From an uncultured Oscillospiraceae bacterium (GTDB lineage: Bacteria; Bacillota; Clostridia; Oscillospirales; Oscillospiraceae), in contig CANQII010000002.1 in assembly GCA_947623875.1 (NCBI GenBank), forward strand, positions 1 through 51,295: 51,295 nt of DNA, written 5' to 3'. Below are positions 1 through 8,277 of the stretch, piece by piece. The stretch's first letter is position 1. Each line of letters opens with the position of its first letter. The translations under genes were made by a program, and so were the position numbers. The notes beneath the pieces are model-generated. The model was not told the DNA's origin and searched no databases. It saw nothing but the letters and a program-made list of their open reading frames with translations.

Positions 1-165
1 TTCATCGACTTTTTGGCCAGCTTGCTCCACTATCGTATGATACAGAAATTTACTGAATTGAACATTCTAAAGAATACTTGTCAGTGATGAGTTCCTATTT
101 GGGGCTTTCTAGAAAATGGGCGCACTTTCCCAGACCCACCAGGTTACAGAATTTTCTGGTGGGCT
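1..165 (+). pseudogene. 3' remnant of a transposase (partial at left edge)
   Basis: The first frame reads FIDFLASLLHYRMIQKFTEL and stops at a TGA near base 87. This hydrophobic helix resembles the extreme C-terminus of IS1634/IS4-type transposases. A neighbouring frame continues with VMSSYLGLSRKWAHF up to about base 165, so the tail looks frameshifted. It lies directly beside a different intact transposase gene, as expected where insertion sequences have nested. The assignment rests on a short stretch and is tentative. Confidence 0.35.
135..163. other. Hairpin between transposase remnants
   Basis: A perfect 8-base inverted repeat (CCCACCAG / CTGGTGGG) with a 13-base loop lies downstream of the IS4-type transposase on the minus strand. 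There is no T-run on either side, so it is a weak terminator candidate and could instead be part of an IS end. Confidence 0.35.
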
Positions 166-243
166 AAAAATGTAACAGATATTCGGGGTTTTTGGCACCA
201 GCTGGCGTTTATGTGCCCTGAATGGTGGAGGAGCGCCCAAGCA

Positions 244-1671
244 TCATGGGTGTGCTGAGCGCACTCTGCGAATTAATCGCTTAATGGATCCCCCGGGGTC
301 CTGCTCCAAAAGCGCAAAAAATCGCTTGGCCAGGTACTCCCGCACAGATGGGGCGGAGGCAACCCCCTTTGGCGGATATGTCCTCATGTAGATGCTCTCT
401 CTTGTCTCCTCCACAATGGCCGGATCGGTGGCTATAATCTGCGTAAGGCCCATGGCCATGCAAGAGCACAGAATGAACGTCTCCGTTGCCTTCAAGCAGG
501 ACAGAATCTTCTTGCGCTGCTTCTCCTCTTTAACGAGACTCAGCGGGTCTGGGGCATCGCTCGGTGAAAAGCGGTCAAGCTTCGGGGTTGATTTGGTCCA
601 GAAGCGGTAGCTGAAGCTACCGAAGTCCTGCTTAATGTCACGGAACATGCTCTCGATCTTGAAGCGATGAGCGTAGGCTTCGATCACCTTCTCCGGGGGC
701 ATCGTGAGATCGGTGGTAACAAATATGGCGTTGCCTTTTTCCGGAGTCTTGGTCAGGACAAAGCGAAGCTTCTTGTAAAGGCCTGAGCCCCAGAGCAAGT
801 CCAGGCAGAGGTACTGAACCTCCACTTCTTTGTTGTATTGGATCACAGTGGCCGTGGTGAAGTCATCTTTGCGGCTATCAAAGAGCTCTTCCACATGCAG
901 GGTTTCCCCCTTCTTGCGGGGGGCACCACGCCCCTGTTTCTTGTAGTCGGGGGGAAGCGGTTCGTATGCTACACATCTGTCCTTGGTGCGGGTTACGATA
1001 TGCAGGAGATCTCCGTCAGCATTGAGCCGATCTAGCTCTTCTAACACGCTCTTTTTCATGAAAAGCCTGTCAAGAGCTAGAAGTGATTTGCGTCCAATCA
1101 GTTGTGCCGCATGATAAGCATTTTGGACTGTTTGCACCTCGTGTATCTCGCTTCTGTGGTTGCTTCCCTCCCAAGTCGCAGTGCTTTTGAGACCATCTTG
1201 GATCGTCACGCAGATAGGACAGGATACCAGGTGATTGGTACCGATCACTATTCCCAGACCACCCAACATGTGTCCGAATATGTACTCGCCCTTGGACGAG
1301 TCCTCAGACTCTTGGTGCAGTCTCTTCACGGCCGGCATGAACCGGCCTTCAGCTGATCTCTTAACGCCATCACCGAGTAGGAGCACCCGATCGTTAAACA
1401 CATGGATTGGGGCATAGGCTGAGACGAACTGGATCCACCTATCATTCAGCGTCTGCAGGTCATAGGCATTGGAATGGAAAAATCGGATCAGTTTTTCGTA
1501 GGTAGCGCCTGGCAATGCGAGAGAACGTACAATGGCCGTTACGCCACTGTGGTCATCGTCATTGGTCAGCAGACCAAGCACTGCGGCCTTGAACCAGGTA
1601 TAGGTTTTGTCTCTGGAGAAACAGCCCTCGTACCAGGCGAAGAAGGCCTGAAGCAAGTTGAGGATTTGCAC
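244..1671 (-). CDS. IS4-type DDE transposase
   Basis: A 475-residue protein that probably catalyses cut-and-paste movement of its insertion sequence. Near residue 335 it has the IS4 signature Y-2-R-3-E-6-K, seen as YAHRFKIESMFRDIK, which holds the catalytic Glu. An Asp in LLLGDGVKR (about residue 100) and one in LALDRLF are plausible first and second catalytic Asp residues. The GTG start has GGAGG eight bases upstream. The length is normal for the family and no internal stop is seen, so it looks intact. Two hairpins lie directly upstream. The IS ends were not identified with certainty. Confidence 0.85.
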   Translation of the reverse strand: MQILNLLQAFFAWYEGCFSRDKTYTWFKAAVLGLLTNDDDHSGVTAIVRSLALPGATYEKLIRFFHSNAYDLQTLNDRWIQFVSAYAPIHVFNDRVLLLGDGVKRSAEGRFMPAVKRLHQESEDSSKGEYIFGHMLGGLGIVIGTNHLVSCPICVTIQDGLKSTATWEGSNHRSEIHEVQTVQNAYHAAQLIGRKSLLALDRLFMKKSVLEELDRLNADGDLLHIVTRTKDRCVAYEPLPPDYKKQGRGAPRKKGETLHVEELFDSRKDDFTTATVIQYNKEVEVQYLCLDLLWGSGLYKKLRFVLTKTPEKGNAIFVTTDLTMPPEKVIEAYAHRFKIESMFRDIKQDFGSFSYRFWTKSTPKLDRFSPSDAPDPLSLVKEEKQRKKILSCLKATETFILCSCMAMGLTQIIATDPAIVEETRESIYMRTYPPKGVASAPSVREYLAKRFFALLEQDPGGSIKRLIRRVRSAHP

Positions 1672-1682
1672 GGCGGAAGCCT

Positions 1683-1774
1683 CCTTAGTAGTGAAGTGAA
1701 ATGGACATAACTATTCACCACTAAGGGCGCGGCTTCGCCACTTTATAATATACCTTGTTTGGCGAAGCCGCGCC
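1683..1774. other. Two tandem hairpins upstream of the transposase
   Basis: The first is CCTTAGTAGTGAA / TTCACCACTAAGG (1683-1695 and 1714-1726, one mismatch). The second is a perfect 15-base stem, GGCGCGGCTTCGCCA / TGGCGAAGCCGCGCC (1726-1740 and 1760-1774), with an AT-rich loop containing TATAATATA. They sit just upstream of the transposase start on its coding strand. Possible roles are blocking read-through from outside promoters, or forming a subterminal IS end. The role is inferred. Confidence 0.55.
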
Positions 1775-2486
1775 GCACATTTATGGCCATTTGTCAAGTC
1801 TTTTTTACAAAAAACTTGCACAAACTTTTCGGCTTCGTTTTGTGTATTTTTTACAAATTTCTATTTTTGATTAATTTTTGCCAAATTACCCGGTAGTAAG
1901 GGCATGGCCACCCCGTCAGATCATTGGGCCGTTAAGGATGGACCCACAAGAATGGAGAATTCGTCACTCTCCAGTTACATACGGTTGAGGCCCAAAACAC
2001 ATTCAGGTTTTTCAAGTCCGTTCGTGTCATTTTCATGAGCTTCGCGCAATCTTTGTAAGCAACCAGGCAGACATGCCAGCCTGCAGCCGTGATCAGGCCG
2101 CTCAGTCCATTCCTTTTCCAGCTTTCTTGAAGCGTCAGCCATGAAAAATCCCCGGCTGCAATGATGCAGTCCGGGGCCTTATCATGATCAAGTCACCTGA
2201 TCGCAGGCAGTTGGAGCGAAAACACAGACACAAAACACCCCCTTTGCTAAGAATGCGTGGCCAGCAGACAGCAATGAGCAAGGAAAACCGCTTGATTATT
2301 CGCAACATGTGCTTGCATTTCATCAAGAAAAGGTATATGATTGCAGTTGCAGATGAAGGCTGATCGAGCGTAGCTTTCATATAGGCAATAACATGTCTTC
2401 TCTGATATATAGTCTTCAACAGCGTTTTGTTTCCACTTGAGATGTTTCGCATTTTACCCATTTGTATATGACAGGGGGTGTCTATA
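1775..2486. other. AT-rich intergenic region without a convincing gene
   Basis: No supported coding region was found over about 700 bases; the minus ORF at 2135-2605 runs antisense to the start of the next gene and has no family features. The stretch holds T/A-rich tracts near 1800-1890 and a bulged hairpin at 2153-2177 (CCCCGGCTGCA / TGCAGTCCGGGG) that is followed by TTTTT when read on the minus strand. A promoter for the downstream operon lies at 2313-2341. A small untranslated RNA cannot be excluded. Confidence 0.4.
2313..2341 (+). promoter_or_regulatory. Candidate sigma-A promoter of the AT-rich operon
   Basis: TTGCAT and TATGAT are separated by 17 bases. It points into the three-gene operon and leaves an untranslated leader of roughly 140 bases before the GTG at 2487. 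The surroundings are AT-rich, so chance matches are more likely here than elsewhere in the window. Confidence 0.45.
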
Positions 2487-2975
2487 GTGTTTAATGTTTT
2501 TGTCAAAGGTATAGATGCTCCAAACAATATAATTGATGATGTAAATGTTGCATTCAGTGAGCTCACATTGTGTGGTGATTCTAACGAGGAGACCATTCTT
2601 GACACAATCGATGAAGCTAGTTTTTGTGATAGTATGCATTTTTATGACAGGAACGGCGCTAAAACAGCCATATCCCTCCTAAGCTCCGGGGCAAAGGCAG
2701 CTTTATTGGTCTATCACAATCCAAATAATACAATAAACTGTATTGAAATGGGTCCCAATGCACTTTCTGTGCTGTTCACGGTCACTGATACAGGGAACAT
2801 TGTTATTCATAACAAAAAGTATCTTATATCTGATTTTGGCGCTTTGGATACGGTCATAAATTATCGCGGTTTTTGCTTTTCAAGTGTGAAAGAATTCGGC
2901 GATTATTTGGATGATTTGTGGCCTGAACAACCAACAAAGGCATTGATGGAGGAATACTATGCAGACAATCTTTAA
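2487..2975 (+). CDS. Unknown protein, first gene of AT-rich operon
   Basis: About 162 residues, acidic, with no family I recognise. The ORF track begins at GTG 2478, but AGGGGG at 2473-2478 is correctly spaced only for the GTG at 2487, giving MFNVFVKGID. There is no signal peptide or membrane segment. The sequence alternates beta-like stretches and ends in a helical acidic tail. It overlaps the next gene by 17 bases, so the two are probably translationally coupled. Base composition is far more AT-rich than the chromosomal genes around it, which points to horizontal transfer. Confidence 0.7.
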   Translation: MFNVFVKGIDAPNNIIDDVNVAFSELTLCGDSNEETILDTIDEASFCDSMHFYDRNGAKTAISLLSSGAKAALLVYHNPNNTINCIEMGPNALSVLFTVTDTGNIVIHNKKYLISDFGALDTVINYRGFCFSSVKEFGDYLDDLWPEQPTKALMEEYYADNL

Positions 2976-3339
2976 TGGCCTCCATGTGAGCGTAAACTTG
3001 GAGAAAGGCGTATATGTTTTTTTTCCGTATTCTGGGACGGGTAAGTCATACTTGGCTTCTATATTTACAGAACTATCCGCTAGTTCGAAGCGCGTATCAT
3101 CATATACTTATACCGATTACGTTCGCAACTTGTCAATTGAATCAGTCTTGGACAACTCAAAATACGACATTGTTGTAATTGACCGTTATGACATGTATTA
3201 TGGCATTGGTTTGAAAAGCATACTCCAGTTTGGAGAAAGAGGGACAGTGCTTGTAGATTGTAAACAGACGCCTACGTTCGCCCACGAAATGTGTGCCGTC
3301 ATGTATCATAAGAATACCCTGGAGGTTATTAAATTATGA
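2959..3339 (+). CDS. Small P-loop NTPase-like protein
   Basis: A 126-residue protein with a Walker A-like motif near residue 25 (FPYSGTGKSYLA) and a Walker B-like strand at DIVVIDRYD. The Walker A departs from GxxxxGK[ST] in having Pro where the first Gly is usual. This is far shorter than a full AAA or ABC domain, so it may be a minimal ATPase or a nucleotide-binding subunit acting with its neighbours. Start ATG 2959 has GGAGG six bases upstream. It overlaps gene 1 by 17 bases and gene 3 by 4 (ATGA). No family is assigned. Confidence 0.7.
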   Translation: MQTIFNGLHVSVNLEKGVYVFFPYSGTGKSYLASIFTELSASSKRVSSYTYTDYVRNLSIESVLDNSKYDIVVIDRYDMYYGIGLKSILQFGERGTVLVDCKQTPTFAHEMCAVMYHKNTLEVIKL

Positions 3340-4175
3340 TATATTTATTTGAGGATCAAGCTAATTCGACGATCCCAAGATTTTTTATATCATGTTATAA
3401 TAACGATCCGAGTGTTTGTATAGTCGAAGCGAGAAATGTTGACAATATTAATATCATTGATTGGACATCGCACAGCGTATACATTGTGTTTTCCAACGGC
3501 GACAGAAATCTAAACACCATTACACGCAAATTATTAAAAATCACAAATCACAACATCTGTGTATATTTAGACTTACTGCCAGATAATCAATCCACCTGCG
3601 AGATCTATAATTTCTTCAGTACAGGCCTCAGTTCTTTCAAGGGGCGCATTTTGGTAATGCCAATAGCAAGCATAGAGTATATCTATATTAGTTTTATACA
3701 TGATGCAGGGCTATCCTGTTATGACGATGAAGCGCAGGACATTCTCAGCAAAAAAAGATATGAGAATTCCGCATTTTGCAAGCGAACCAAAATATCACCA
3801 AAAAACTACGAAAGCTATATGAAACAGTTTTGCTCTGTCGGTTTAAAGGAATGCGCCCAAGTAAAGCGAAGTCAAAACTGGAAATCTATTGCGAAACGCG
3901 CAGAATACATGTTCATTTTCACTGACTGTATTTGCAAAAAGCAAATTAAAAATCATATTTGTCATACTTATTCGTTGCTTGATAAGAAGAGAGAATTTCT
4001 CAACAAATTTCCCGGCGTCCCCGCAATTGATTCAGACGGCTTATCAATTAAGCGCACACAAGCTGACTTGTTGAATGTACACACAACTTTAGTTACTCAA
4101 TACAATGATTGGGTTACTTCTTTTTACAGCAATCCTTCCACAAGGAAAAAATACTACATTAATGGTTTTATCTGA
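3336..4175 (+). CDS. Unknown protein, third gene of AT-rich operon
   Basis: 279 residues of unknown family. The N-terminal half has alternating hydrophobic strands and acidic turns (VYIVFSNGDRN, ICVYLDLLPDN, RILVMPIASIEY) that loosely recall a TOPRIM-like alpha/beta fold. The C-terminal half is basic and helical with Cys-rich patches (CICKKQIKNHIC). The TOPRIM idea is an inference from pattern only. Start ATG 3336 overlaps the stop of the P-loop gene, with GGAGG ten bases upstream. As last gene of a coupled trio it is plausibly the effector of a small defence or regulatory system, but nothing here proves that. Confidence 0.65.
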   Translation: MIYLFEDQANSTIPRFFISCYNNDPSVCIVEARNVDNINIIDWTSHSVYIVFSNGDRNLNTITRKLLKITNHNICVYLDLLPDNQSTCEIYNFFSTGLSSFKGRILVMPIASIEYIYISFIHDAGLSCYDDEAQDILSKKRYENSAFCKRTKISPKNYESYMKQFCSVGLKECAQVKRSQNWKSIAKRAEYMFIFTDCICKKQIKNHICHTYSLLDKKREFLNKFPGVPAIDSDGLSIKRTQADLLNVHTTLVTQYNDWVTSFYSNPSTRKKYYINGFI

Positions 4176-4285
4176 CCGATGTAGATGGTATTAACACCCC
4201 TATTCGTTGTTAGCTATTCTTTCGTGTTCGCTGCAGAAAACAAACTAGTCTTGATTTGGAACGCCCGTCACTCTTAAACTTTGTT

Positions 4286-4321
4286 CCAGGACTTGCATCA
4301 TGGCAAGCCTTGGATTTCTTT
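4286..4321 (+). terminator. Candidate terminator of AT-rich operon
   Basis: An 11-base stem, CCAGGACTTGC / GCAAGCCTTGG, with one mismatch and one G-T pair, is followed by ATTTCTTT. It lies about 110 bases after the third gene. The T-tract is imperfect. Confidence 0.45.
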
Positions 4322-4335
4322 AGACATCAGATAAA

Positions 4336-4372
4336 CCGCTGGCAGACCCGGACACTCCGGTTCTGCCAGCGG
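4336..4372 (-). terminator. Terminator of the recA-recX-rimO-pgsA operon
   Basis: A perfect 11-base stem, CCGCTGGCAGA / TCTGCCAGCGG, stands 33 bases past the pgsA stop. On the minus strand it is followed by TTTATCT, a short T-tract. Confidence 0.65.
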
Positions 4373-4404
4373 TCTTGTATTTTCTTGCTCTGCGGTGCCG
4401 CTTG

Positions 4405-4929
4405 TCACTTGGACCAATTCAGCACGTCTCTGTTCTTTACAAAATATTCCACACCGGAATACAGGGTGGTGGCGGCGATCACCACCACGGCGATCCAGTT
4501 CATCACCTCGGGGATGGGCAGGTGCATCAGGCAGAGGCACACCATGGTGGAGGCGGTCTTCACCTTGCCGGACCAGCCGGCGGCCACCACACGGCCGTTG
4601 TCCACCGCCACGAGGCGCAGACCAGACACGGCAAACTCCCGCAGGATCACGATGATCACCGCCCAGTCCGGCATCACGCCCCGGGCGCAGAAGCAGATCA
4701 TGGCGGCCAGCACCAGCACCTTGTCCGCCAGCGGATCCATGAACTTGCCGAAGTCTGTCACCTGATTGTAGTGGCGGGCCACATAGCCGTCTATGAAGTC
4801 CGTGATGCTGGCGATGATAAACACCGCCAAGGCGATGTACTGCTGCCCGGGGATGGGCAGGTACCAGAGCGCCACGTACACGGGGATCAGCGCCACCCGT
4901 ATCATGGTCAGTTTATTTGCGGTATTCAT
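4405..4929 (-). CDS. pgsA: CDP-diacylglycerol-glycerol-3-phosphate 3-phosphatidyltransferase
   Basis: A membrane enzyme making phosphatidylglycerophosphate from CDP-diacylglycerol and glycerol-3-phosphate, the committed step to phosphatidylglycerol and cardiolipin. The CDP-alcohol phosphotransferase motif is complete, DGYVAR...G...D...D, with Asp44, Asp47, Asp65 and Asp69. Several hydrophobic segments follow. The ORF track starts at a TTG, but GGAG six bases before the ATG at 4929 supports MNTANKLTMIRV, the typical PgsA N-terminus, giving 174 residues. It is the last gene after rimO (27 bases apart), a common Gram-positive arrangement. Confidence 0.93.
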   Translation of the reverse strand: MNTANKLTMIRVALIPVYVALWYLPIPGQQYIALAVFIIASITDFIDGYVARHYNQVTDFGKFMDPLADKVLVLAAMICFCARGVMPDWAVIIVILREFAVSGLRLVAVDNGRVVAAGWSGKVKTASTMVCLCLMHLPIPEVMNWIAVVVIAATTLYSGVEYFVKNRDVLNWSK

Positions 4930-4956
4930 TCCATTCTCCAATCCTTTCCAAAGGAA

Positions 4957-6285
4957 TCAGTCTGCGATCTCGCCGGTGAGATCTCCGTCCTCCGTGCCGG
5001 TGATGAGCACCGGCACAAAACTGCCGGCGGGCACCCGGCCGGCAGCGGTAAAGAGCACCCTGCCGTCCACCTCTACGGAGTCCCCGTAGGTGCGGCCCAC
5101 ATAGCGCCCGTCCTCAGCATCGAAGCCCTCGCAGAGCACTTCCATCTCAGAGCCCAGACGCTGCTCGTTGTACGCGTCCATGATCTCCGCCTGCAGGGCC
5201 CGGAGTGCCTCGGTGCGCTGCTCTGCGACCTCCGGGTCCACCTGGTGGTCCATCCTGGCCGCCAGAGTGCCCTCCTCGCAGGAGAACTGGAAGATGCCCG
5301 CCCGCTGGAGCTTTACCTCTTTCAGAAAGTCCCGCAGTTCCAGGAAGTCCTCCTCCGTCTCTCCAGGGAAGCCGCAGATGAGGGAGGTGCGCAGCACGAT
5401 CTCCGGCATCCGCTCCCGGAGCTTGGCAATGAGAGCCCGGATCTCTGCCCCGGTGGTGCGCCGGCGCATATCCTTCAGAATCCGGTCTGAGATGTGCTGG
5501 AAGGGGATGTCCAGGTACTTTACGATCTTCTCCTCACTGGCCACCACATCGATGAGCTCGTCTGTCACGGCCTCGGGATAGAGGTAGTGGAGACGGATCC
5601 AGTGGAAGGGCAGCTTGCAGAGCTCCCGGAGCAGGCCTGCCAGGTTGGTGCCATCTCCCAGGTCCTCCCCGTACCGGGTGATGTCCTGGGCGATCACCAG
5701 TAGCTCCTGCACCCCATTGTCCGCCAGTTCCCTCGCCTCCGCCAGCACATGCTCCATGGTGCGGCTGCGGTACCGGCCCCGGAGTTTGGGGATGATGCAG
5801 AAGGCACAGCCGTTGCTGCAGCCCTCGGCGATCTTGAGATAAGCGGTGTAGGGCGGCGTGGCCCGGATCCGCTCCCCGTCCTCATAGGTGCGGTGGATGT
5901 CTCCGAAGGACTCCGGCTGTTCTCCCGCCAGCAGCGCCTGGATGGCGGGCACCACATCGGTGTAGCTGCCGGTTCCCAGCATGCCGTCCACCTCGGGGAG
6001 CTCCTCCTTGATCTCCTCCCGGTACCGCTGGGAGAGGCATCCGGTTACCAGCAGCTTTCCCAGCTGTCCCTCCGCCTTGAGCTGTCCCAGCTCCAGGATG
6101 TTCTCAATGGCCTCCGATTTGGCCTCATCGATAAAGGCGCAGGTGTTCAACACCGCCACATCGGCGCCTGCCGGGTCTCCCGTCACGCGAAAGCCGGCCT
6201 CCCGGCAGAGGGCCATCATCTGCTCGGTGTTCACCAGGTTTTTGGCGCATCCCAGGGAGATAAACGCCACCGTACAGGGTTTCAC
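4957..6285 (-). CDS. rimO: Ribosomal protein S12 methylthiotransferase
   Basis: A radical-SAM enzyme that adds a methylthio group to the conserved Asp of ribosomal protein S12. The N-terminal UPF0004 domain carries Cys13, Cys49 and Cys83 for one Fe-S cluster. The radical-SAM motif CSNGCAFC (Cys156, Cys160, Cys163) holds the second. A TRAM domain forms the C-terminus. At 442 residues it is full length, and SLGCAKNLVNTE is characteristic of RimO rather than MiaB. Its ATG overlaps the recX stop (ATGA), so translation is coupled. Confidence 0.95.
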   Translation of the reverse strand: MKPCTVAFISLGCAKNLVNTEQMMALCREAGFRVTGDPAGADVAVLNTCAFIDEAKSEAIENILELGQLKAEGQLGKLLVTGCLSQRYREEIKEELPEVDGMLGTGSYTDVVPAIQALLAGEQPESFGDIHRTYEDGERIRATPPYTAYLKIAEGCSNGCAFCIIPKLRGRYRSRTMEHVLAEARELADNGVQELLVIAQDITRYGEDLGDGTNLAGLLRELCKLPFHWIRLHYLYPEAVTDELIDVVASEEKIVKYLDIPFQHISDRILKDMRRRTTGAEIRALIAKLRERMPEIVLRTSLICGFPGETEEDFLELRDFLKEVKLQRAGIFQFSCEEGTLAARMDHQVDPEVAEQRTEALRALQAEIMDAYNEQRLGSEMEVLCEGFDAEDGRYVGRTYGDSVEVDGRVLFTAAGRVPAGSFVPVLITGTEDGDLTGEIAD

Positions 6286-7004
6286 GGATCAAATTCCTCC
6301 TCGTGGGTCCGCAGCCGGTCCAACGCCTCGGAGATCTCCTCCCAGCCGAATCCCCGGCGGAGGAGGAAGTCCGAGACCTTCTTCAGGTTCTCCCGGCTGG
6401 GCTCCTGTCCCCGGAGCTTCTGCCGGGCCAGTTCGAATACTTTGCTCTCCTCGTGCTCCTGTTGCTGTTCCTGTAAGGCCTCGATGGCCTCGTCCCAGTA
6501 CTCCCTGGGCACGCCCCGGCGGTACATCTCATCCCGGATCTTCCGGGGGCCGTACCCCTTGCCGGCGTAGTGCTGGGCCACGGTCACGGCATAGGAGCGG
6601 TCGTTGATGAGACCCAGTTCCTCCAGCCGGTCTGCCACAGATGCAGCGCTCTGGCGGAGGGCCTCTCTCTGCCGCTGGATGGTCTCCGGGTCCGGAGGCG
6701 TCTCCTCCTCCGGCTGGTCCGCCTTCCTCCGATGGGGCTTTCGGGGCAGCTCGGTGAGCTTGTCCAGCAGCTCTTTCCGGGACAGGGGCCGCAGAGCCAG
6801 CAGCTCTGCGGCTTTGTCCATCATGCGGCTGCGCTCACCGGCTGCGATGAGCGCGTCCGCCTCTTCATCGGTGAGTTCCTTGCCGGTGTAAAGCCCCAGG
6901 CCAACCACATCTCCCTCGCCTACCCGCTGGAGAGAGCCGTCCTCAAACCACACCAGCCACCGCCCCTTGTGGTGCTGGGACGGCTCCAGTTTCTCGATTA
7001 CCAT
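6282..7004 (-). CDS. recX: Regulatory protein RecX
   Basis: A RecA modulator that caps or limits RecA filaments. The 240-residue helical protein begins with a small N-terminal extension (MVIEKLEPSQHHKGRWLVWFE), then RecX three-helix repeats (RPLSRKELLDKL, LGLINDRSYAVTVAQHYAGKGYGPRKIRDEM, VSDFLLRRGFGWEEISEAL). A basic, Pro/Glu-rich linker near residues 90-115 interrupts the first repeat. It follows recA by 16 bases, the classical order. No strong ribosome site is seen immediately upstream, so coupling to recA translation is likely. Confidence 0.92.
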   Translation of the reverse strand: MVIEKLEPSQHHKGRWLVWFEDGSLQRVGEGDVVGLGLYTGKELTDEEADALIAAGERSRMMDKAAELLALRPLSRKELLDKLTELPRKPHRRKADQPEEETPPDPETIQRQREALRQSAASVADRLEELGLINDRSYAVTVAQHYAGKGYGPRKIRDEMYRRGVPREYWDEAIEALQEQQQEHEESKVFELARQKLRGQEPSRENLKKVSDFLLRRGFGWEEISEALDRLRTHEEEFDP

Positions 7005-7020
7005 CGGGGCTCAGAAGTGC

Positions 7021-8124
7021 TCAGCCCTCGAAGTCGTCATCGGCGGTGATGTCCACGGAGGGTCCGGCCACCTTGGCCGGGGTGGCAGGCGCCCTGCCCA
7101 TCAAGGTCTGGGCGTTCTCCCGGATAGCTGCCTCCACCTGGTCCGAGATCTCCGGGTTCTCCTGGAAGTACTTCTTCACCGCGTCCTTGCCCTGGCCGAT
7201 GCGGGTCTCCCCCATGGAGAACCAGGAGCCGGACTTCTGGACGATATCCAGCCGCAGGGCCAGATCCACCATCTCTGCGTACTTGGAGATGCCCTCGCCG
7301 TAGATGATGTCGAACTCGGCCTCCCGGAAGGGCGGGGCCACCTTGTTCTTTACCACTTTCACCCGGGTGCGGTTGCCCACGTTGGTGCCGGCCTCCTTCA
7401 GGGCCTCCACCCGGCGGACATCCATGCGGACGGAGGCGTAGAACTTCAGGGCCCGGCCGCCGGTGGTAACCTCCGGGTTGCCGTACATCACGCCCACCTT
7501 CTCGCGCAGCTGGTTGATGAAGATCACCACGCAGTTGGTCTTGGAGATGGAACCGGCCAGCTTCCGGAGGGCCTGGCTCATGAGGCGGGCCAGCAGGCCC
7601 ACATGGGCGTCTCCCATGTCGCCCTCGATCTCCGCCCGAGGGGTCAGGGCGGCCACGGAGTCCACTACCACCACATCGATGGCGCCGGAGCGCACCAGGG
7701 CCTCGCAGATCTCCAGGCCCTGCTCACCGGTGTCCGGCTGGGAGATCAGCATGGAGTCGATGTCTACACCCAGGGCCCGGGCGTACACCGGGTCCAGCGC
7801 GTGCTCGGCGTCGATGAAGGCCGCCTCGCCGCCCCGCTTCTGGGCCTCCGCCACGATGTGCAGGGCCAGGGTGGTCTTGCCGCTGGACTCAGGGCCGTAG
7901 ATCTCGATGATACGGCCCCGGGGCACGCCGCCGATGCCCAGGGCGATGTCCAGGGCCAGGGATCCGGTGGGAATGGCCTCCACCTGGATGTGGGTGTTCT
8001 CGCCCAGGCGCATGATGGAGCCCTTGCCGAACTGCCGCTCGATCTGGGAGATGGCGGTGTCCAGGGCCTTCTTCTTATCTGCTGCGGGAGCCGGGCTCTC
8101 CAAAGGCTTCTTCTTATCTGCCAT
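7021..8124 (-). CDS. recA: Recombinase RecA
   Basis: The ATP-dependent strand-exchange protein of homologous recombination and coprotease for LexA. It has 367 residues, with Walker [10 protein letters not shown] at about 77-85, the [20 protein letters not shown] segment, the DNA-binding L2 region ([21 protein letters not shown]) and an acidic C-terminal tail. AAGGGA precedes the ATG. It heads the minus-strand recA-recX-rimO-pgsA run. The upstream gap carries two palindromes that could be operator sites. Confidence 0.98.
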   Translation of the reverse strand: MADKKKPLESPAPAADKKKALDTAISQIERQFGKGSIMRLGENTHIQVEAIPTGSLALDIALGIGGVPRGRIIEIYGPESSGKTTLALHIVAEAQKRGGEAAFIDAEHALDPVYARALGVDIDSMLISQPDTGEQGLEICEALVRSGAIDVVVVDSVAALTPRAEIEGDMGDAHVGLLARLMSQALRKLAGSISKTNCVVIFINQLREKVGVMYGNPEVTTGGRALKFYASVRMDVRRVEALKEAGTNVGNRTRVKVVKNKVAPPFREAEFDIIYGEGISKYAEMVDLALRLDIVQKSGSWFSMGETRIGQGKDAVKKYFQENPEISDQVEAAIRENAQTLMGRAPATPAKVAGPSVDITADDDFEG

Positions 8125-8222
8125 AATACTTCGTTCCCTTCATAGTCGTGTGTTCCTCAGCTTCTTGGCGCCGGGAGAGCGGACCAACGGCTCTGCCTGT
8201 CCTCTCTGGCACTGAGAATATC

Positions 8223-8247
8223 ACATGATGTGTCCCATAAATGGGAC
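8223..8247. promoter_or_regulatory. Paired palindromes upstream of recA
   Basis: CACATGATGTG at 8223-8233 abuts the perfect palindrome GTCCCATAAATGGGAC at 8232-8247, about 110 bases before the recA start. On the minus strand, TTGAAA lies upstream and the second palindrome would cover the -10 region. Neither matches the usual Gram-positive SOS box (GAAC-N4-GTTC). They may bind a different LexA type or another regulator. Confidence 0.4.
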
Positions 8248-8277
8248 TCATCTCGAAAATTTCAAAATTTTTTCGGG

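Noticed and set aside
2135-2605. 156-aa minus-strand ORF
   Set aside because: It runs antisense into the start of the AT-rich operon, has no family features, and ends by chance near a hairpin.
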